From contig NW_023605083.1 of the NCBI RefSeq assembly GCF_014898055.3, forward strand, positions 61,234,228-61,298,227: a DNA stretch of 64,000 bases, in the 5' to 3' direction. Under the pieces are notes generated by a model that had not been told where the DNA came from, ran no database searches, and saw only the letters and a list, made by a program, of their open reading frames with translations. Of the stretch, positions 35,571 through 47,115 are shown piece after piece. Numbering within the stretch: position 1 is the stretch's first letter; the number at the start of each line of letters is the position of its first letter. Made by a program: the position numbers and the translations under genes. The DNA is from Talpa occidentalis (taxonomy: Eukaryota; Chordata; Mammalia; Eulipotyphla; Talpidae).

Positions 35571-36526
35571 GGGCAGAGAGTGAAGAAGCAAAGGGCACTG
35601 GCCTGGATGTCAGGGCCTGGGATCCAGTCCCTGCTGTGTGACTTTGTGAAAATCATTTCCTTTCCTCTGGTCGCAGATGTTTAGAAGGTTAAACTGAATG
35701 ACAGATTGAACCCAACATCAGAACTCTACAGTTCTCAGATAAAATCTGGCTTTTAAAAGCTCCCCAGTAAAACAGGTCGAGCCTAAAGAGAGCTTGGCTT
35801 CTGCCCTGTCCACCCCCCTCCATCCTTAATCCTTTTTTTCCATCCATCAGTAAACAGTTACTGTGCAGACACTGTGAGTGACAGATAGAGGGTGCATGGA
35901 CCCCACTGTGTGCTCCCTAAATTCATACGCTGGAGCTGTAACCTCCAGTGTGATGGGCACCTTGAAGAATGATCAGATTTCGATGAGGTCCTGAGGTGGG
36001 GCCCTCAGGCTGGAATTAGTGCTTTATAAGCAGCAGCAGCAAGACTGACGCTCTCTCCTAGCAAGCGAGGACACCGAGGTGACTGCTTATCAGGAAGGGG
36101 GCCCTCATCATGGGGACCAAATAGGCCAGTACCTTAATCTTTGACCCCCAAGCCTCCAGACAGTGCAGAACACTTGTGGATTAAGCCTCGTTACAGCAAG
36201 CTGAGTAGACTAAGCCCGCGGGGTGACCATGGAAAGAGGTGAGTGTGATACTTTCCTTGTACAACCTTCAGTCTAGAAGGAGGGAGAGACCACTTGCTGT
36301 TAGATCTGGCCTATCAGCCCCAGAGCCAGGAGCAATGTCTAAGCTGTCATTTACCCAAAGAGAGCATAAGTGAATTTCCGCTCCTAAGAGACACGCTGAA
36401 CAGAAATGTCAGGAAGGATTGAGCAGAATCCCTCCAAAACACAGGCGCATGGCAGAGGAACAGGCCAGGGCAATAATCAGGGCTGGATGTGAGCCCCGGC
36501 GCATGTTCATCAGTCAGACCTCCCAC

Positions 36527-36645
36527 CTTATTTATGTTGATGTGCAGAGCGGGCCAGGGCCCAGCAGCCTTCACGGTTTCCAGTTCCAGCTTCTTGAGAT
36601 GGGCAGCAGCTTCGCTGAACAGGGCAGGTGGTCCTGGACTCAGTT
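36527..36645 (-). CDS. EPB41L4B: EPB41L4B long-form exon (LSPGPPALFSEAAAHLKKL)
   Basis: A 119-nt exon with acceptor ccgcttgtag and donor AAG|gtggga. The first two bases complete Lys, followed by LSPGPPALFSEAAAHLKKLE, LETVKAAGPW and PALHININK, ending in phase 0. The segment FSEAAAHLKKLELETVKAAG could form an amphipathic helix. It matches the human long isoform closely as I recall it, with substitutions such as PPL to PAL. Both borders keep the reading frame with the neighbouring exons. Confidence 0.9.
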
Positions 36646-38157
36646 CTACAAGCGGCCAGGGGATGGGTAAGGAAAGGTTGAAGGAGAGACATGGGTGATA
36701 AAAGATACTTGCAGAGCTGGCCTCCAGCACCCTTCCTGCCTGCCTCTTGCTCTGGCAGTTTGAATCCCTTGATATGCACCCGATAAAAAGGCATGATTAC
36801 ATCTAAAGTCAAGGTTTCAAGCCCTAACTCTCCCCCATGTGCAGGGGTTCCCTAAGGTGGGGAAAAGCATTCCAGACAAAAGGAACAGCAGTGCGAAGAA
36901 CAGAGCTGGGACACAGCACTGTGTGGTGAGAGAATAGCAGCCCTGGGTGGGTAGAGAGCAGTGGGAAGCAAGGGGAAGGCTGAGACCTGGGCAGAGGCCA
37001 GCTGGGGAGGTCAGTGTGTGGCCTGGAGGCCCACTGAGCTGCATCCCAGGACAGAGATGAACCCCTGAAGGGTGTTCACACATCCGGGTGAACATATCTG
37101 GGGAGAGCCCCACTTTGGCAGCTACAATATGGAGATGGTGCTGCAGGAGGGGCCCTGCAGGGGCTGTTATGGCTACCAGGTACATAAAGATGAGTGGCCT
37201 GGGTCAAATGCAGGTCAATGGTGAGGAGGGGAGACAGTTCTGATTCTCAACATCAGGGGATGATGAAATCCCATTTCTGGCTCCATCAACTCAAAATTTT
37301 TCCCCATGATCTATAGGTGAAGTTTCCATGGCTCATCCTTTTCACCAGCTCACAGACTCATGAAACGTCAGAGCTGGAAGATTCTAGAGCCAGCACCTAG
37401 GCTCCCCCGACATACCACCCCATTTCACTGAAAATCAAGGATCCAAAAGGGGCTTGGTTCAACGGTGACCCCTAGAAAGGAAGTCTCTTGACCCTTGCCT
37501 ACCTCAAGGTGTTTTCAAACTACGTGATAAAGAACCAGTTCCTTAGCCCCAGTCTGCCACAGATCAATTCTTTGGTGAAATATAAGTGAATTTCTGGGAA
37601 AATCAAATAGCAGACATGCGAACTCCAAGCCCACATTTTAAATTAATTTTAACAGATATAGAATCACTCTGTCATATTGCTGAACATGTTTCCAATTGCT
37701 CGCTCGCCATTTCCACACCTTCTCTCGCTAGGACCTGGAACAGGGCACTGGATCTAGCTGGCATCACCTCAGTTTCAGAAGAGGGGTGTCAGAAAAGGGA
37801 CAGAGTGGGTTTTCCTGTAATCCCATTCTCAACCCCCCTCTTCTCTCTTCCCCATCGCTGGAGTATCTGCTGGGTACTGTGGAAGCAGGGAGTTGCTAAG
37901 AAATGAGGCGGAGAGAGAATTGCTGCCTTGGAATGAAATCAGAGTTCACTGCTAAACCATAATCACTAAATTGCTCCGTCCTCAATGCACACAGTTCTTG
38001 TCTGTTCTTGCCTGACCTTTACCCAGCGCTGACACGGCTGTGCCTCCACGCTGCCCTGCAGGGGTCTGGCTTGAGGATCCAAGGAAGCCTCCCAAGCCCT
38101 GCAACATCACTCTCCCTCCCCACCTCTCCCACCCCTGGCCCCTCCACCCCTACTCAC
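36646..38157. other. Intron
   Basis: A 1.5-kb intron. Positions 36.83-37.25 kb read like an old L2 element in plus orientation ('aagcattccagacaaaagga', 'gcagaggccagctgg'). There is no other feature I can support. Confidence 0.5.
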
Positions 38158-38372
38158 TTGGAAGGGATTTACTGATAGAGTTTGGGGACCTCGAAGGGCC
38201 CTCCTTGTTCTCCAGGGTCAGCGAGAGGCCATAGTTTGGGTGGTGCTGGTGCTGATGGTGGTGGTGGTGGTGCCTTCCTGGAACTTTGGTGGTGAATGGC
38301 GTGCCCCCGTTCTCCTCGATGCCAAAAGGCAGCCGGTCCAAGCTGCTGAGCCCTGGGGAAGGGAGCGGGTAG
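38158..38372 (-). CDS. EPB41L4B: EPB41L4B long-form exon with histidine-rich tract
   Basis: A 215-nt exon, acceptor ccctccacag and donor CAA|gtgagt. It supplies the last base of the split Ser, then YPLPSPGLSSLDRLPFGIEE..., a histidine/glutamine run HHHHHHQHQHH (38240-38272), then NYGLSLTLENKEG and SRSPNSISKSLP, leaving one base of a Lys codon. This is the first exon specific to the long isoform. The His/Gln run is coded by CAC/CAT/CAG repeats and is the sort of tract that changes length between species; the human tract, as I recall it, alternates H and Q. A second strong-looking acceptor (cgctcccttccccag) lies inside the exon, 18 bases after the start, but would begin in the wrong phase. Confidence 0.9.
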
Positions 38373-41079
38373 CTGTGGAGGGTGTCAAAGTCAGGATTTA
38401 GAAGAGCAAGTGCCTTGATATTCCTGTGTGCACTTTAAAAGGTGCTTGCTAAGCACTAAAAACAGACCCACAGAGTTACTGCAGATAGGACACAGGGCGG
38501 CGGGGGCTCAGAGAAAGAGCTGACATTTGTGGGTGTCCTGTTCTTTTTCAAACTGAAAAAAAGTCTTAACTTTGTAACCAAATCATTTAACAAAATAATT
38601 AGTCAAAAAAAAGTTGTTCTCTAAATGGGAGAAGACAATCAAAATCAATTATAAAAAAGAATTTAACCAACTCATGACAAGACACTGACCCAAATAGGAA
38701 GTCTTGGGGTTACTTTCTCATCCTCTCCATCACTCCGCCATACAGACAGGACCAGTTAGTAACTGCTGTATCTTTAGATTCTTTTTTTTAATAAATTTTT
38801 TAATTTAAATTTTATTTTTATATTCCCCATACAATTACAACCCCCTTATTTTGACCCCAATCTCTCCTATATCTTTAGGTTCTAATTGCTCCTCTCTCCC
38901 CCTTTACCAATATCGACCTATTGGAAGGCCAAGTCTTCTCCCACTTGAACTCCTGAAACAGACTCGAAAGACTTCTCCCTGTCTTACTGTCTCCTTCAGC
39001 CCATTTTTCACGGAGCAGGAGCCAGAGTGTTGTTCTATCACATTCTAGAGCACAGCACTCCATCCTCAAGGCACTCTATTGCTACTGGTTCTTACCCATT
39101 TTAAGATAGAGACGCCTTTGGAAATCTCAAGGAAATCTATGGAACTTCCCTGCAGAGAAAAGGTACCAAAATGCTACATTTCATACTCAATTTCAGTCCT
39201 TCTACCCTCCCTCCCACCCCTATATGCCAAGAGGAGTTTGGGGTTAGGGAACAAAATCCAAATTCCTTTATGTGTCACTCATGGTTCCCATGATATTTTT
39301 CCATTCTCCTTTCAGCTCATCTCCTGCTACTTCCTTCTCTCTACCCTAACTTCTTTACATTTTGGTGCCTATCACCTCTTTCTGCTTTTCCTCATCCCTC
39401 AACCTACTTAAGATACCCCTTCCTCCAGGAAGATTTCCAGGCTTTAGCACCCAGATCACACCCTCGGTGCAGATCTACGCTCTCTTTATACTCATTCCTA
39501 TGGACCAATTCTACTGCCTATTCCTCCACTCTGCCTTCAAGGAGCTCAGACCCCAGTGTGGGAATCTGTGATATAACTAGTCACAATGATACTGGAGCAA
39601 GGACTAAGGAAGCATGGCAGTGCAAGCAAATAGTTCTCTGGGGAAGGGAAAGGTATTGGGAGGGAATATTTGGGGGAGATAATCATGCTTTGGAAGACAT
39701 ACTTGACATAAACTCTTTCTTACAGGAAACCCCATTCCTTGTGTATGAGGTTGGTATTGGCCCCCAGGGGGAGGTCTGAGAAGCAAGTCTGGCCAGAGCT
39801 CTCCAGCCTTCTAGGTAAAGGGATTTGTTCTGGGTTAGAATCCAATCAGGGACAATCAGAGTTATCCCTAAGGGTTAATGCATGGAAACTATGAGAAAAG
39901 ATTTCTTTCTTTTTTTTTTTGAGCATCAACCAGGGCCTTCTTGTGACTTTTATAGGACCTAGGCACATTTGCCTTTACCTCTTCAGTATAAAAAACATTA
40001 AAAATTCTATTTTATGACTGTATTTGTATGAAACTGAATATATTAGTAACATAATTTTTTTCAATTGAAAGTTTTTAAAAGAAAAATGTTGTTTCTTTTG
40101 ATATTAAAGGAAATGAAAACATTTTTGTGATCCCCTAAAAGTATTATGGGCCCAACGAACTGGGCTGGATTTACCTAATGATTAACCTGGCTATAGCGAC
40201 AGGGATGTTGCTAGTTGAGACCACTGTGATCATCTCCCCTGGAAAGCAAGAGCAACTATCTGTGAGAATGAGAAGATGAGCAGCGGCAAAAGGCAGATGG
40301 ATAAGAAACAACACACTATGGTGTTGTTTGAGCTCCTGGTTCCAGCTATGCCTGAAGCTGGACCTATCACTGAGGTTTTTAATAAGGTCCAGTAAATTCT
40401 GACTTATTTATTCCTTTATTTTTCCTTGATATAGTTGGGTTTCCTCCTTTATAACCTGCATGTTTTAAATTAGTTAAGGTATGTTATTTTGTAATTGTTT
40501 TTTGTTTTGTGGGATTTCTTTCAAGTGAAAAGATAGCAATAGCTGTTCCATTAGGCTTGAAGAATAGTGTGAGCAAAGGAGTGACAGTTTTAAGAGCCGG
40601 ATGTCTGGAGGAGAGAGAGTGAGGAGTGAAGTAGCAGTAAGTAGCAAGACATGAGACAAAGACCACAAGCTGTTAGTGATTATAAAGGGTTAAGCCTGCC
40701 AGTTATCTTGAGGGCAGCAAGGCGCCATGGGAAGGGTTTAAGCAAGGGTGTAACACGATTGGAATTTCAATTTACAAAGTTCTTGTTGAGTGTTGTGTAG
40801 AGGACAGACTAATGGGGGAGAGACTGGAGTGTGCCTCTTAGGCGACTGGGACAGGGAGTGGTCGGAACAGCTCAGGGGCTCAGGAATGAGAGCGGCCCAG
40901 GGATATTCCTCAAGTAGCTTGGGCAGGGCTTGCAGGCCTGGTGCTTGGGGTTCCAGAGAAAGGAGGAGCGGCGGCAGCTTCTGCTGCAGATGCCGTATAC
41001 ACTCCAGAAGAAACAGCACTGACCCAGAGGCGCGGTCTCTGGTCCATCCTGACTACTACTTCCAGGAGACTTATTTCAG

Positions 41080-41081
<2 letters not shown>

Positions 41082-41117
<36 letters not shown>
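41082..41117 (+). repeat. (GT)n microsatellite
   Basis: An uninterrupted run of about 18 GT units within the large intron. It makes chance open frames on both strands with poly-Val-Cys or poly-Thr-His. Confidence 0.98.
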
Positions 41118-41121
<4 letters not shown>

Positions 41122-41920
41122 CATACGGAAAAATGTGAGATTTGGGCTTCTGGGGGTCACAGACCAGGCTCCCCTCTCCAACCTGAAACATAACCAAGGG
41201 GATCCATCTCCCCATGGAGGCAGTAATGGGGACAGCAAGAAGTGGAGAGTTGTAGTTGAAACACCTGGTTTCCAGTTGTGCCCCCAATTTTGTGGTGGAA
41301 ACTTGGACGCTCTGTGCCTCAATATTCTCATCGTTAGTATGAAGGGGGCATCAGGCAATTTCTGAGGGCATTTCTAGGTCTGAGATTCATCCAGTTCCCC
41401 AACTAGTTACCAAGACTAGCTTTGTCTCAGGCACTGCCAGCTATTTTACACAAAATATCCCATTTTATAGTTGTGGACACATATACGAGGAAAGAGAAAA
41501 GGGAAGAGGGAGAGAGGGAAGGAAGGAGGGCGGGAAAGATGAATGAAATTGTGGCACTCTGGTAGCCTCCAAAGCCTGTCAGTGTTGTTCACCTCTCTCA
41601 GAGATACTGAAAATGGGATCTGTTCTCAGGAGGTGCAGAAATTGAGAGCTCAGAACAGAGCGAGTTCCCTCTAGCCGGAAAGCCTGGAGGAGCTTCACAA
41701 CTTAAGGCTGCCATACACACTGCCGCAGCCAAGGAAAGTTCTCGAAGGGCACTGCACCTGTCCAGGCAGCAGCCATGAGTCAGAGAAGCACTGAAAGGAA
41801 GAGAGCGATAGGAAGGGGCACTAAACAGGACTGGAGAAGGGGAGGAGAGGGATCAAAAAACTGGTTTCTGGTGTTTTTATTTTTTCAGCCTGGAGGACCA
41901 GGTAAATGGTCTGTCATAAA

Positions 41921-42186
41921 AGGGGTCTCCCATAAAAGGGGCAGAAGGGATTAAGATGCAGCCCTATGAAGCTGTCCACAGCCACTGCAGCATGAGTTTA
42001 ATTCCCGGCCAGGGAGCTACCCACATGGTGCAGCAGACCTCTCCTGTCTCACCCACTCTCCCCTCAGCAGTGTATTTCAGTCTGCCTGTTCTGTTCCCCA
42101 CTCTGTCTCTGGTGAATCCTCTCACCCCCCTATCTCTGGCCTGCACCCCAGCTTCTGTTGCATAAATACATAAATCTTAAAAAAAA
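41921..42186 (+). mobile_element. tRNA-derived SINE, older subfamily, altered head
   Basis: The head reads GGGTCTCCCATAAAAGGGGC instead of the usual CTCCCTGGTGGCGCAG, so box A is lost. The body from 'gatgcagccctatgaagctg' onward is typical, as is the older tail block. A 'cataaaagggg' word is repeated at its 5' end, possibly from local duplication. Confidence 0.8.
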
Positions 42187-42239
42187 GAGGGGGGAAGGTG
42201 AGAGCTGCTTGGAGTAGGACAAATTATAACTGAGCTTTA

Positions 42240-42557
42240 TTTTTTTTACTTTTTTAAAAGATTTATTTATTTATTTGTTTGTTTGTTTGTTTATTTATAT
42301 ATACATACATACAAGCACTGGGTACAGTCAGAAGCGCGGGAGGGTGAGAGAATTCACCAGAGTCAGAGCGGGGAGCAGAGCAGGCAGAAGGACTGAAGTA
42401 CACTGCTGAGGGGAGCAGCGGGCGGCAGGAGAGGTCTGCGCGCCATGTGGGACCCTCCTCTGGTGGCCGGGGAGCAGATGGGGATCGAACCGGTGCTGCA
42501 GAGGCTGTGGGCAGCTTCCCAACCCAGCGCTCAACCGCTGCGCCACCGGGGAGGCCC
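42240..42557 (-). mobile_element. tRNA-derived SINE, younger subfamily, perfect target duplication
   Basis: A minus-strand copy, in the same orientation as the gene. It is flanked by tataactgagcttta at 42225-42239 and 42558-42572, identical over 15 bp. It lies only about 50 bp from the older plus-strand copy, so the two form an inverted pair. Confidence 0.95.
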
Positions 42558-42909
42558 TATAACTGAGCTTTAAATGGATTACACTGAATGTGGGAATGAA
42601 CATTCAAGGGGGAAAATGTCTCTGTAGCAGAAACCTGGTGGACATTCAGGCTGCAGGTGGAAAGATTTGAGTAAGAATTTCTAAGGGCTGGAAAATGGAC
42701 AACACCTCCGTTGCCAGTTTCAACGGATTCTCACTCTTTGCTTGGAAGGCAAGCTTGAGACAGATTCTGAGGTTGTGCCCAGCTCAGAAGGAAAGTGCTG
42801 TGATTGATTAGTGATGTCTGCTCCAGACTTGGAAGGGAGCAGCGGTATCTTGTATTTGTGAAGTATGGTTTCTTATTTCAAGGAAACCTAGACTGAAGAG
42901 TTAAACAAG

Positions 42910-42934
42910 AATATATATATATATATATATATAT
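42910..42934 (+). repeat. (AT)n microsatellite
   Basis: About 12 uninterrupted AT units. Confidence 0.97.
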
Positions 42935-44369
42935 GCAGGAAGTGATAAATTGCATTTACTAACATGTCAAGTGAAATATGCAGGTGTGATTTTTACATTA
43001 TAGCTACTCAAGGGGAAAACTGAGAAAGAGATAAATGGGAAGAAAAGAAATACCTGCCTGCATCGTGTTAGGGAAAGGGGCTCTAGAAGAGCAAATGTTG
43101 CTGAGCAGAAGTGGAGTGACCTGGTTGCTTAATGGGCTCATAGCCTCAGCTGACCATCCTGGAGAATCTAACCCACAGAGTTTTGTGGGGTTGTAGGTCT
43201 ATTAGGGCCAACATTGCTCAAGGCCGCATGTGCGGCTCCCTGCAGAACTCCTGGAGGCACCGTTTACTTTAAGTAGGGCATAGACGACACCCACTAGGGC
43301 TGTGGATCCACCCATTTACAGAGAACAGAGCAGAGAAGGTCAAGGCCACTCAACTACCGGCAGTGGCCACCAGCCCCCAGGGTCATTAGCCAAGATTCAG
43401 AGATGAAGCCAGCTCTGCACCACCATCAGCAGAGCCTGGGCTCACAAGGCTCTGGCATTCTGAAAAGGACATCCCAAGTCCTGGTTCAGTGAGTGAAGGA
43501 GGAAGGGTCTGAGCTGTCTACTCTCTTCCATAAGCTGACAGTTGAAAATGAATCTGATGCGGAAGAGGGGTTGGCTCTGCGCCCTACAAAATGCTAGGTA
43601 TTTCAACGTTGAACTTTTATAGAGACCCTGCAAGGAAGCTGCTGTGGCCTCATTTGCACTGGGGCTTAACAAAACTGAGTAACATGCCTTGTTAGCAAAC
43701 TCAGCGAGAAGTTGAACCAGATCTGTGTTTTTCCTTCCTTTGGTTTTCTTTCTCCCTCCTACTCCAGAGAAATTAGTGTTCCTATTGAGAGCTATGCATA
43801 TGGGACCATTAGCTCTAATGGGGTGAGCACAACTGTGCAGGGTTGGTGAGGTTGGGGTCTCCCCCAGTCCTGTCTTAACCTCCACACACTCCCGACCAGA
43901 ACCTTTCCCCTCCCTGACCCTGGGATCCCAAACGCATGGTGCTCAATCAAACTGTGTTGCATACTGGATCATGTATAATTATTCAGAACAACATTACAGT
44001 CATTATAACAGTATCATTAATGATATTATCACAATTATAATAATTATTAAAATAACCATCTAATTATTTAGAACAATCCTCTGGAATCCATTGCCAGAAC
44101 CGTGACCAGTCTGGGGCAGGATGGGAGTAGGTCCTGAACTGGAGCACAGAATCTACAGCACTTTTTCTCAAAAACAAGGCCTGGAGTGGTAGTGTGCTCA
44201 GAGGAGCGGGTCATACACTGCAGCTCAGTGAAGTTCTGGGGGACAAGGGCTTTGGGGATCAGCCCTAGGGCTCTAACTTGGATAAGACATTATAGAAATG
44301 GAACCCTTCAGACATTCTCCAGTTGTGTGATTTTAAACCCTCGATGAATATTAAAATCATAGGGGAACC

Positions 44370-44955
44370 CACAATACAAGGTGGGAATTCAAAATGTAGC
44401 AACTGCTTTGAAAAAGTCTGGCAGTTCCTTGAAAAACGTATTCTATGACCTTTTCTTGATATGTGCCCAAGAGAAAGAAAAACACATGTGAATGTTCACT
44501 GCAACATTATTCACAGTAGCCAAACAGTAGAAACAACCCAAATGCCCACCACCTGATGAATGGGTAAATAAAACACAGCACACCCATACAATAGAGTATT
44601 ATTCAGCTGTAACATGGAATTAAATATTGATCCATTCTATGCAAGGAACACATGATGCTAAATGAAAGAAGTCAGACCAAAACAGGCCGTATAGTATATG
44701 ATTCCATTTGTATGAAATGTCCAGAAAAGGTAAGTCCAGAACAGACTTAAAGTAGATTAGTGGGTACCTAGGACTGGGGTGGACAGGTGGAAATAGGGAG
44801 TGGCTGTTCATGGGTACTGGGCCTCTTGAAAATATTCTAAAATTAGACTGTAGTGATGCTAGCACAACTTGGTGAAAACACTAATAACCACTGAATCAAT
44901 TTAAATTGGCAAATTGTATGGTATGTGATTTATATCTTAAAGCCGATAAAAAATC
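44370..44955 (+). mobile_element. L1 3'-end relic
   Basis: Carries 'caacattattcacagtagcc', 'aatagagtattattcagctg', 'tgaaagaagtcagaccaaaa' and 'gtagattagtgggtaccta', then 'gtatgtgatttatatcttaa' before an A-rich end. It is from the same L1M family region as the copy at 7.85 kb. Confidence 0.8.
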
Positions 44956-46689
44956 ATCAAGGGAGATTCTGAAAAATATCAATGCCTGGCCTCTACCCAG
45001 ACCAGATATATCATCGCTTATTTCTAGATCCACTGTGCAGCCAAGGCGGAGAACCACTGCCCTAGTGTTCAAGTTCATTTTGCATATGGGGAAATGAGCC
45101 CACATGGGAGTGAGGTGACCGGGTCACACAGCCGGTGACTGGCTGAGTCCGGGACAAAATCCAGAACTCCTGCCCCTCCGCTCGATGCTTCAAGTGCTGC
45201 CCATCTGCTGCATCTTCCCATCTGCCTCCGCTTCTATTTAAGGCAGCAAATGCACTCAACGGGAAAATCCCACGTCCTCAGACCTGCACTGCCAGAGACA
45301 TCCCTGTGCACACATCTTGTTTTCCCAATGATACATTAACCTCTGTAGCAGCAGACTGTTGCATCTCATGTTTTGGGGTTCTCTGCTGTGCTAAGAAAAG
45401 TGCTAAGCACACAGTGGGCGCTCCACTAATATTGGCTAGATTGAAAAAAAATCGAGAGTGATGAATTCCATAAATACTTGAGCGCCAACTCTTGTGCCAA
45501 GTGCCACGGTAGGCATGAGGGAAAGGACAAATGAGAGGTTGCCTTTGCCCTCACTGTTGAGTAACAAGTCCATGGCAGAGTGACAGGTGTTTTGATAAGG
45601 GTATGCAGGGGATGGGTACCCAACCAGTCTGGGAGGAGCCTAAAGGAAGAGAATTTATGCAGTATTATGAGGAAGAGTTCTCATTTTTCTGAAAGGGAGA
45701 ATCAGGTGGCCAATGACAACCAAGGGATAATTTGTCCTGGCCCCCTAACTTGAAATATCATCTTCTACCTATGCCAGCTACTTGCCTGAGTGCTCTCAGA
45801 TCTAGTCCCTGGTCTCGAGCTTGCTCGGTTTACAGGTAATTCATTTCCCAGGTTCCCTGCCCTCTGGCTTCTGTGCAGGATTGGTCCACAGGAGGCACCG
45901 ATGAGACGGGAGGGAATCCTTGTCTGTCCCTCTCTGCCCCAGGTGGTTTCCAGCAACGCCTGTGAATCCCGTGTCTGCAGCTTGACTGACCGACTTCCTG
46001 TGGCCCAGCGCCTGGACCTTTGTTCCTCCAGCTCTAGGAATTCTAGGGTTGCTAAATGGGTTGCCTCACTTAACTTCATAATTCATCATCCCTTGAACTC
46101 GTGAACCAATTACCCGTATTAAATTCCCTCTGTAAGAAATGCCTAGAGTGGTTTTGGTTTTCCAGGTTGCCCATAACTGATACAGAATATCTACCTGCTT
46201 ATTTCTGGATTCTTCATATTATGATCCATCTGTTTATTGTTAAACCAGCACCAGATTGTCTCACTATGTCTTAATTTGTTTTAATATGCTTTTATATTTG
46301 ATGAGACAAATCCTGTTTCCTTACATCATTTTCTTTGTCTTTTTTGATGTTGTATTTTGTCCTGGCTATTATCATGCACGTATTCTTCCAGATTATATTA
46401 AGATTCAAGTTACTACAAAAAATCCCACTGGAATTCTGATTTAGAACATTAAATGTTATACATTAATCGGGGAGAATCATTCACAAGGAACATGACATTT
46501 CTCATTTATTCAGATTTTTAAAAATGCTTTCAGTCAGAATTATTTTAAAGTGTGATCATGTAGCTGGACACCCCTACCCCCACCATCTGTAGTTTAAATT
46601 TTTGTTAAAAAAGTTAAACTAAGAAGAATCAAATGCTGAGCACCCTTTCTTCTCCCTTCTCCCTCCCTCTCCCCCCTTGTGATTTATTC

Positions 46690-47115
46690 TCCAACTCCAT
46701 TCCCCAACCTTGAGAATGAATTGTGTTATATCTCTAACCAAGCTCTACGTGTCCCTCAGAGGGTGGTACCACCGGGGCAAGCATCTGCTGGTCTTCAAAG
46801 GCTGTGAACCCCAAAGGAACACTTGCTGCTAAAGAAGAAAACCCCTGTAATTCCTGGAACACATAATGCCCTTAACCTTCCCAAACCAGGGAATGCAAAG
46901 TCCCTCACTTCCTTCACATGTGGCACCCTCACATTCCTTACCCTCTCCCCCCATATAACCACAGGACCCCTGCCATGCAGAGTCACTTCCTTTAGGGCAT
47001 TAAGCCTGTCCAGTCTTTCTGTGATCACCTTTGATAATAAACTCTGTGCAAAGACATTTTTGTTCAGAGCAAAAGCCTTGGTTTTGGTGGTTTACGGTAA
47101 CACTGGTTTACAACA
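46690..47115 (+). mobile_element. Possible solo LTR
   Basis: It has a 'ccatataaccacaggacccc' TATA-like segment followed about 90 bp later by 'gataataaactctgtgc', the usual TATA to poly(A)-signal layout of an LTR. The ends are not definable and no matching partner LTR is in the window. Confidence 0.3.

Larger units (their letters stand above)
31274..36526. other. Intron with MIR, MER5A and one SINE
   Basis: A 5.3-kb intron. It holds a MIR (32640-32870), a poly(T) run (33251-33271), a young tRNA-SINE (34613-34920) and a MER5A element (35344-35570). I see nothing recognisable in 31.3-32.6 or 33.3-34.5 kb. Confidence 0.6.

Noticed and set aside
38354..38358. Internal acceptor cgctcccttccccag as start of the His-rich exon
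   Set aside because: Good pyrimidine tract but wrong phase with the shared exon. The upstream acceptor at 38372 gives the Asn-Val-Ser-Tyr-Pro-Leu-Pro junction expected for the family.
40910..41138. Frames with poly-(Thr-His) or poly-(Val-Cys)
   Set aside because: Produced by the (GT)n microsatellite.
45765..46104. Overlapping 104-codon frames on both strands
   Set aside because: Open frames on both strands over what looks like old repeat sequence; no coding bias or homology.
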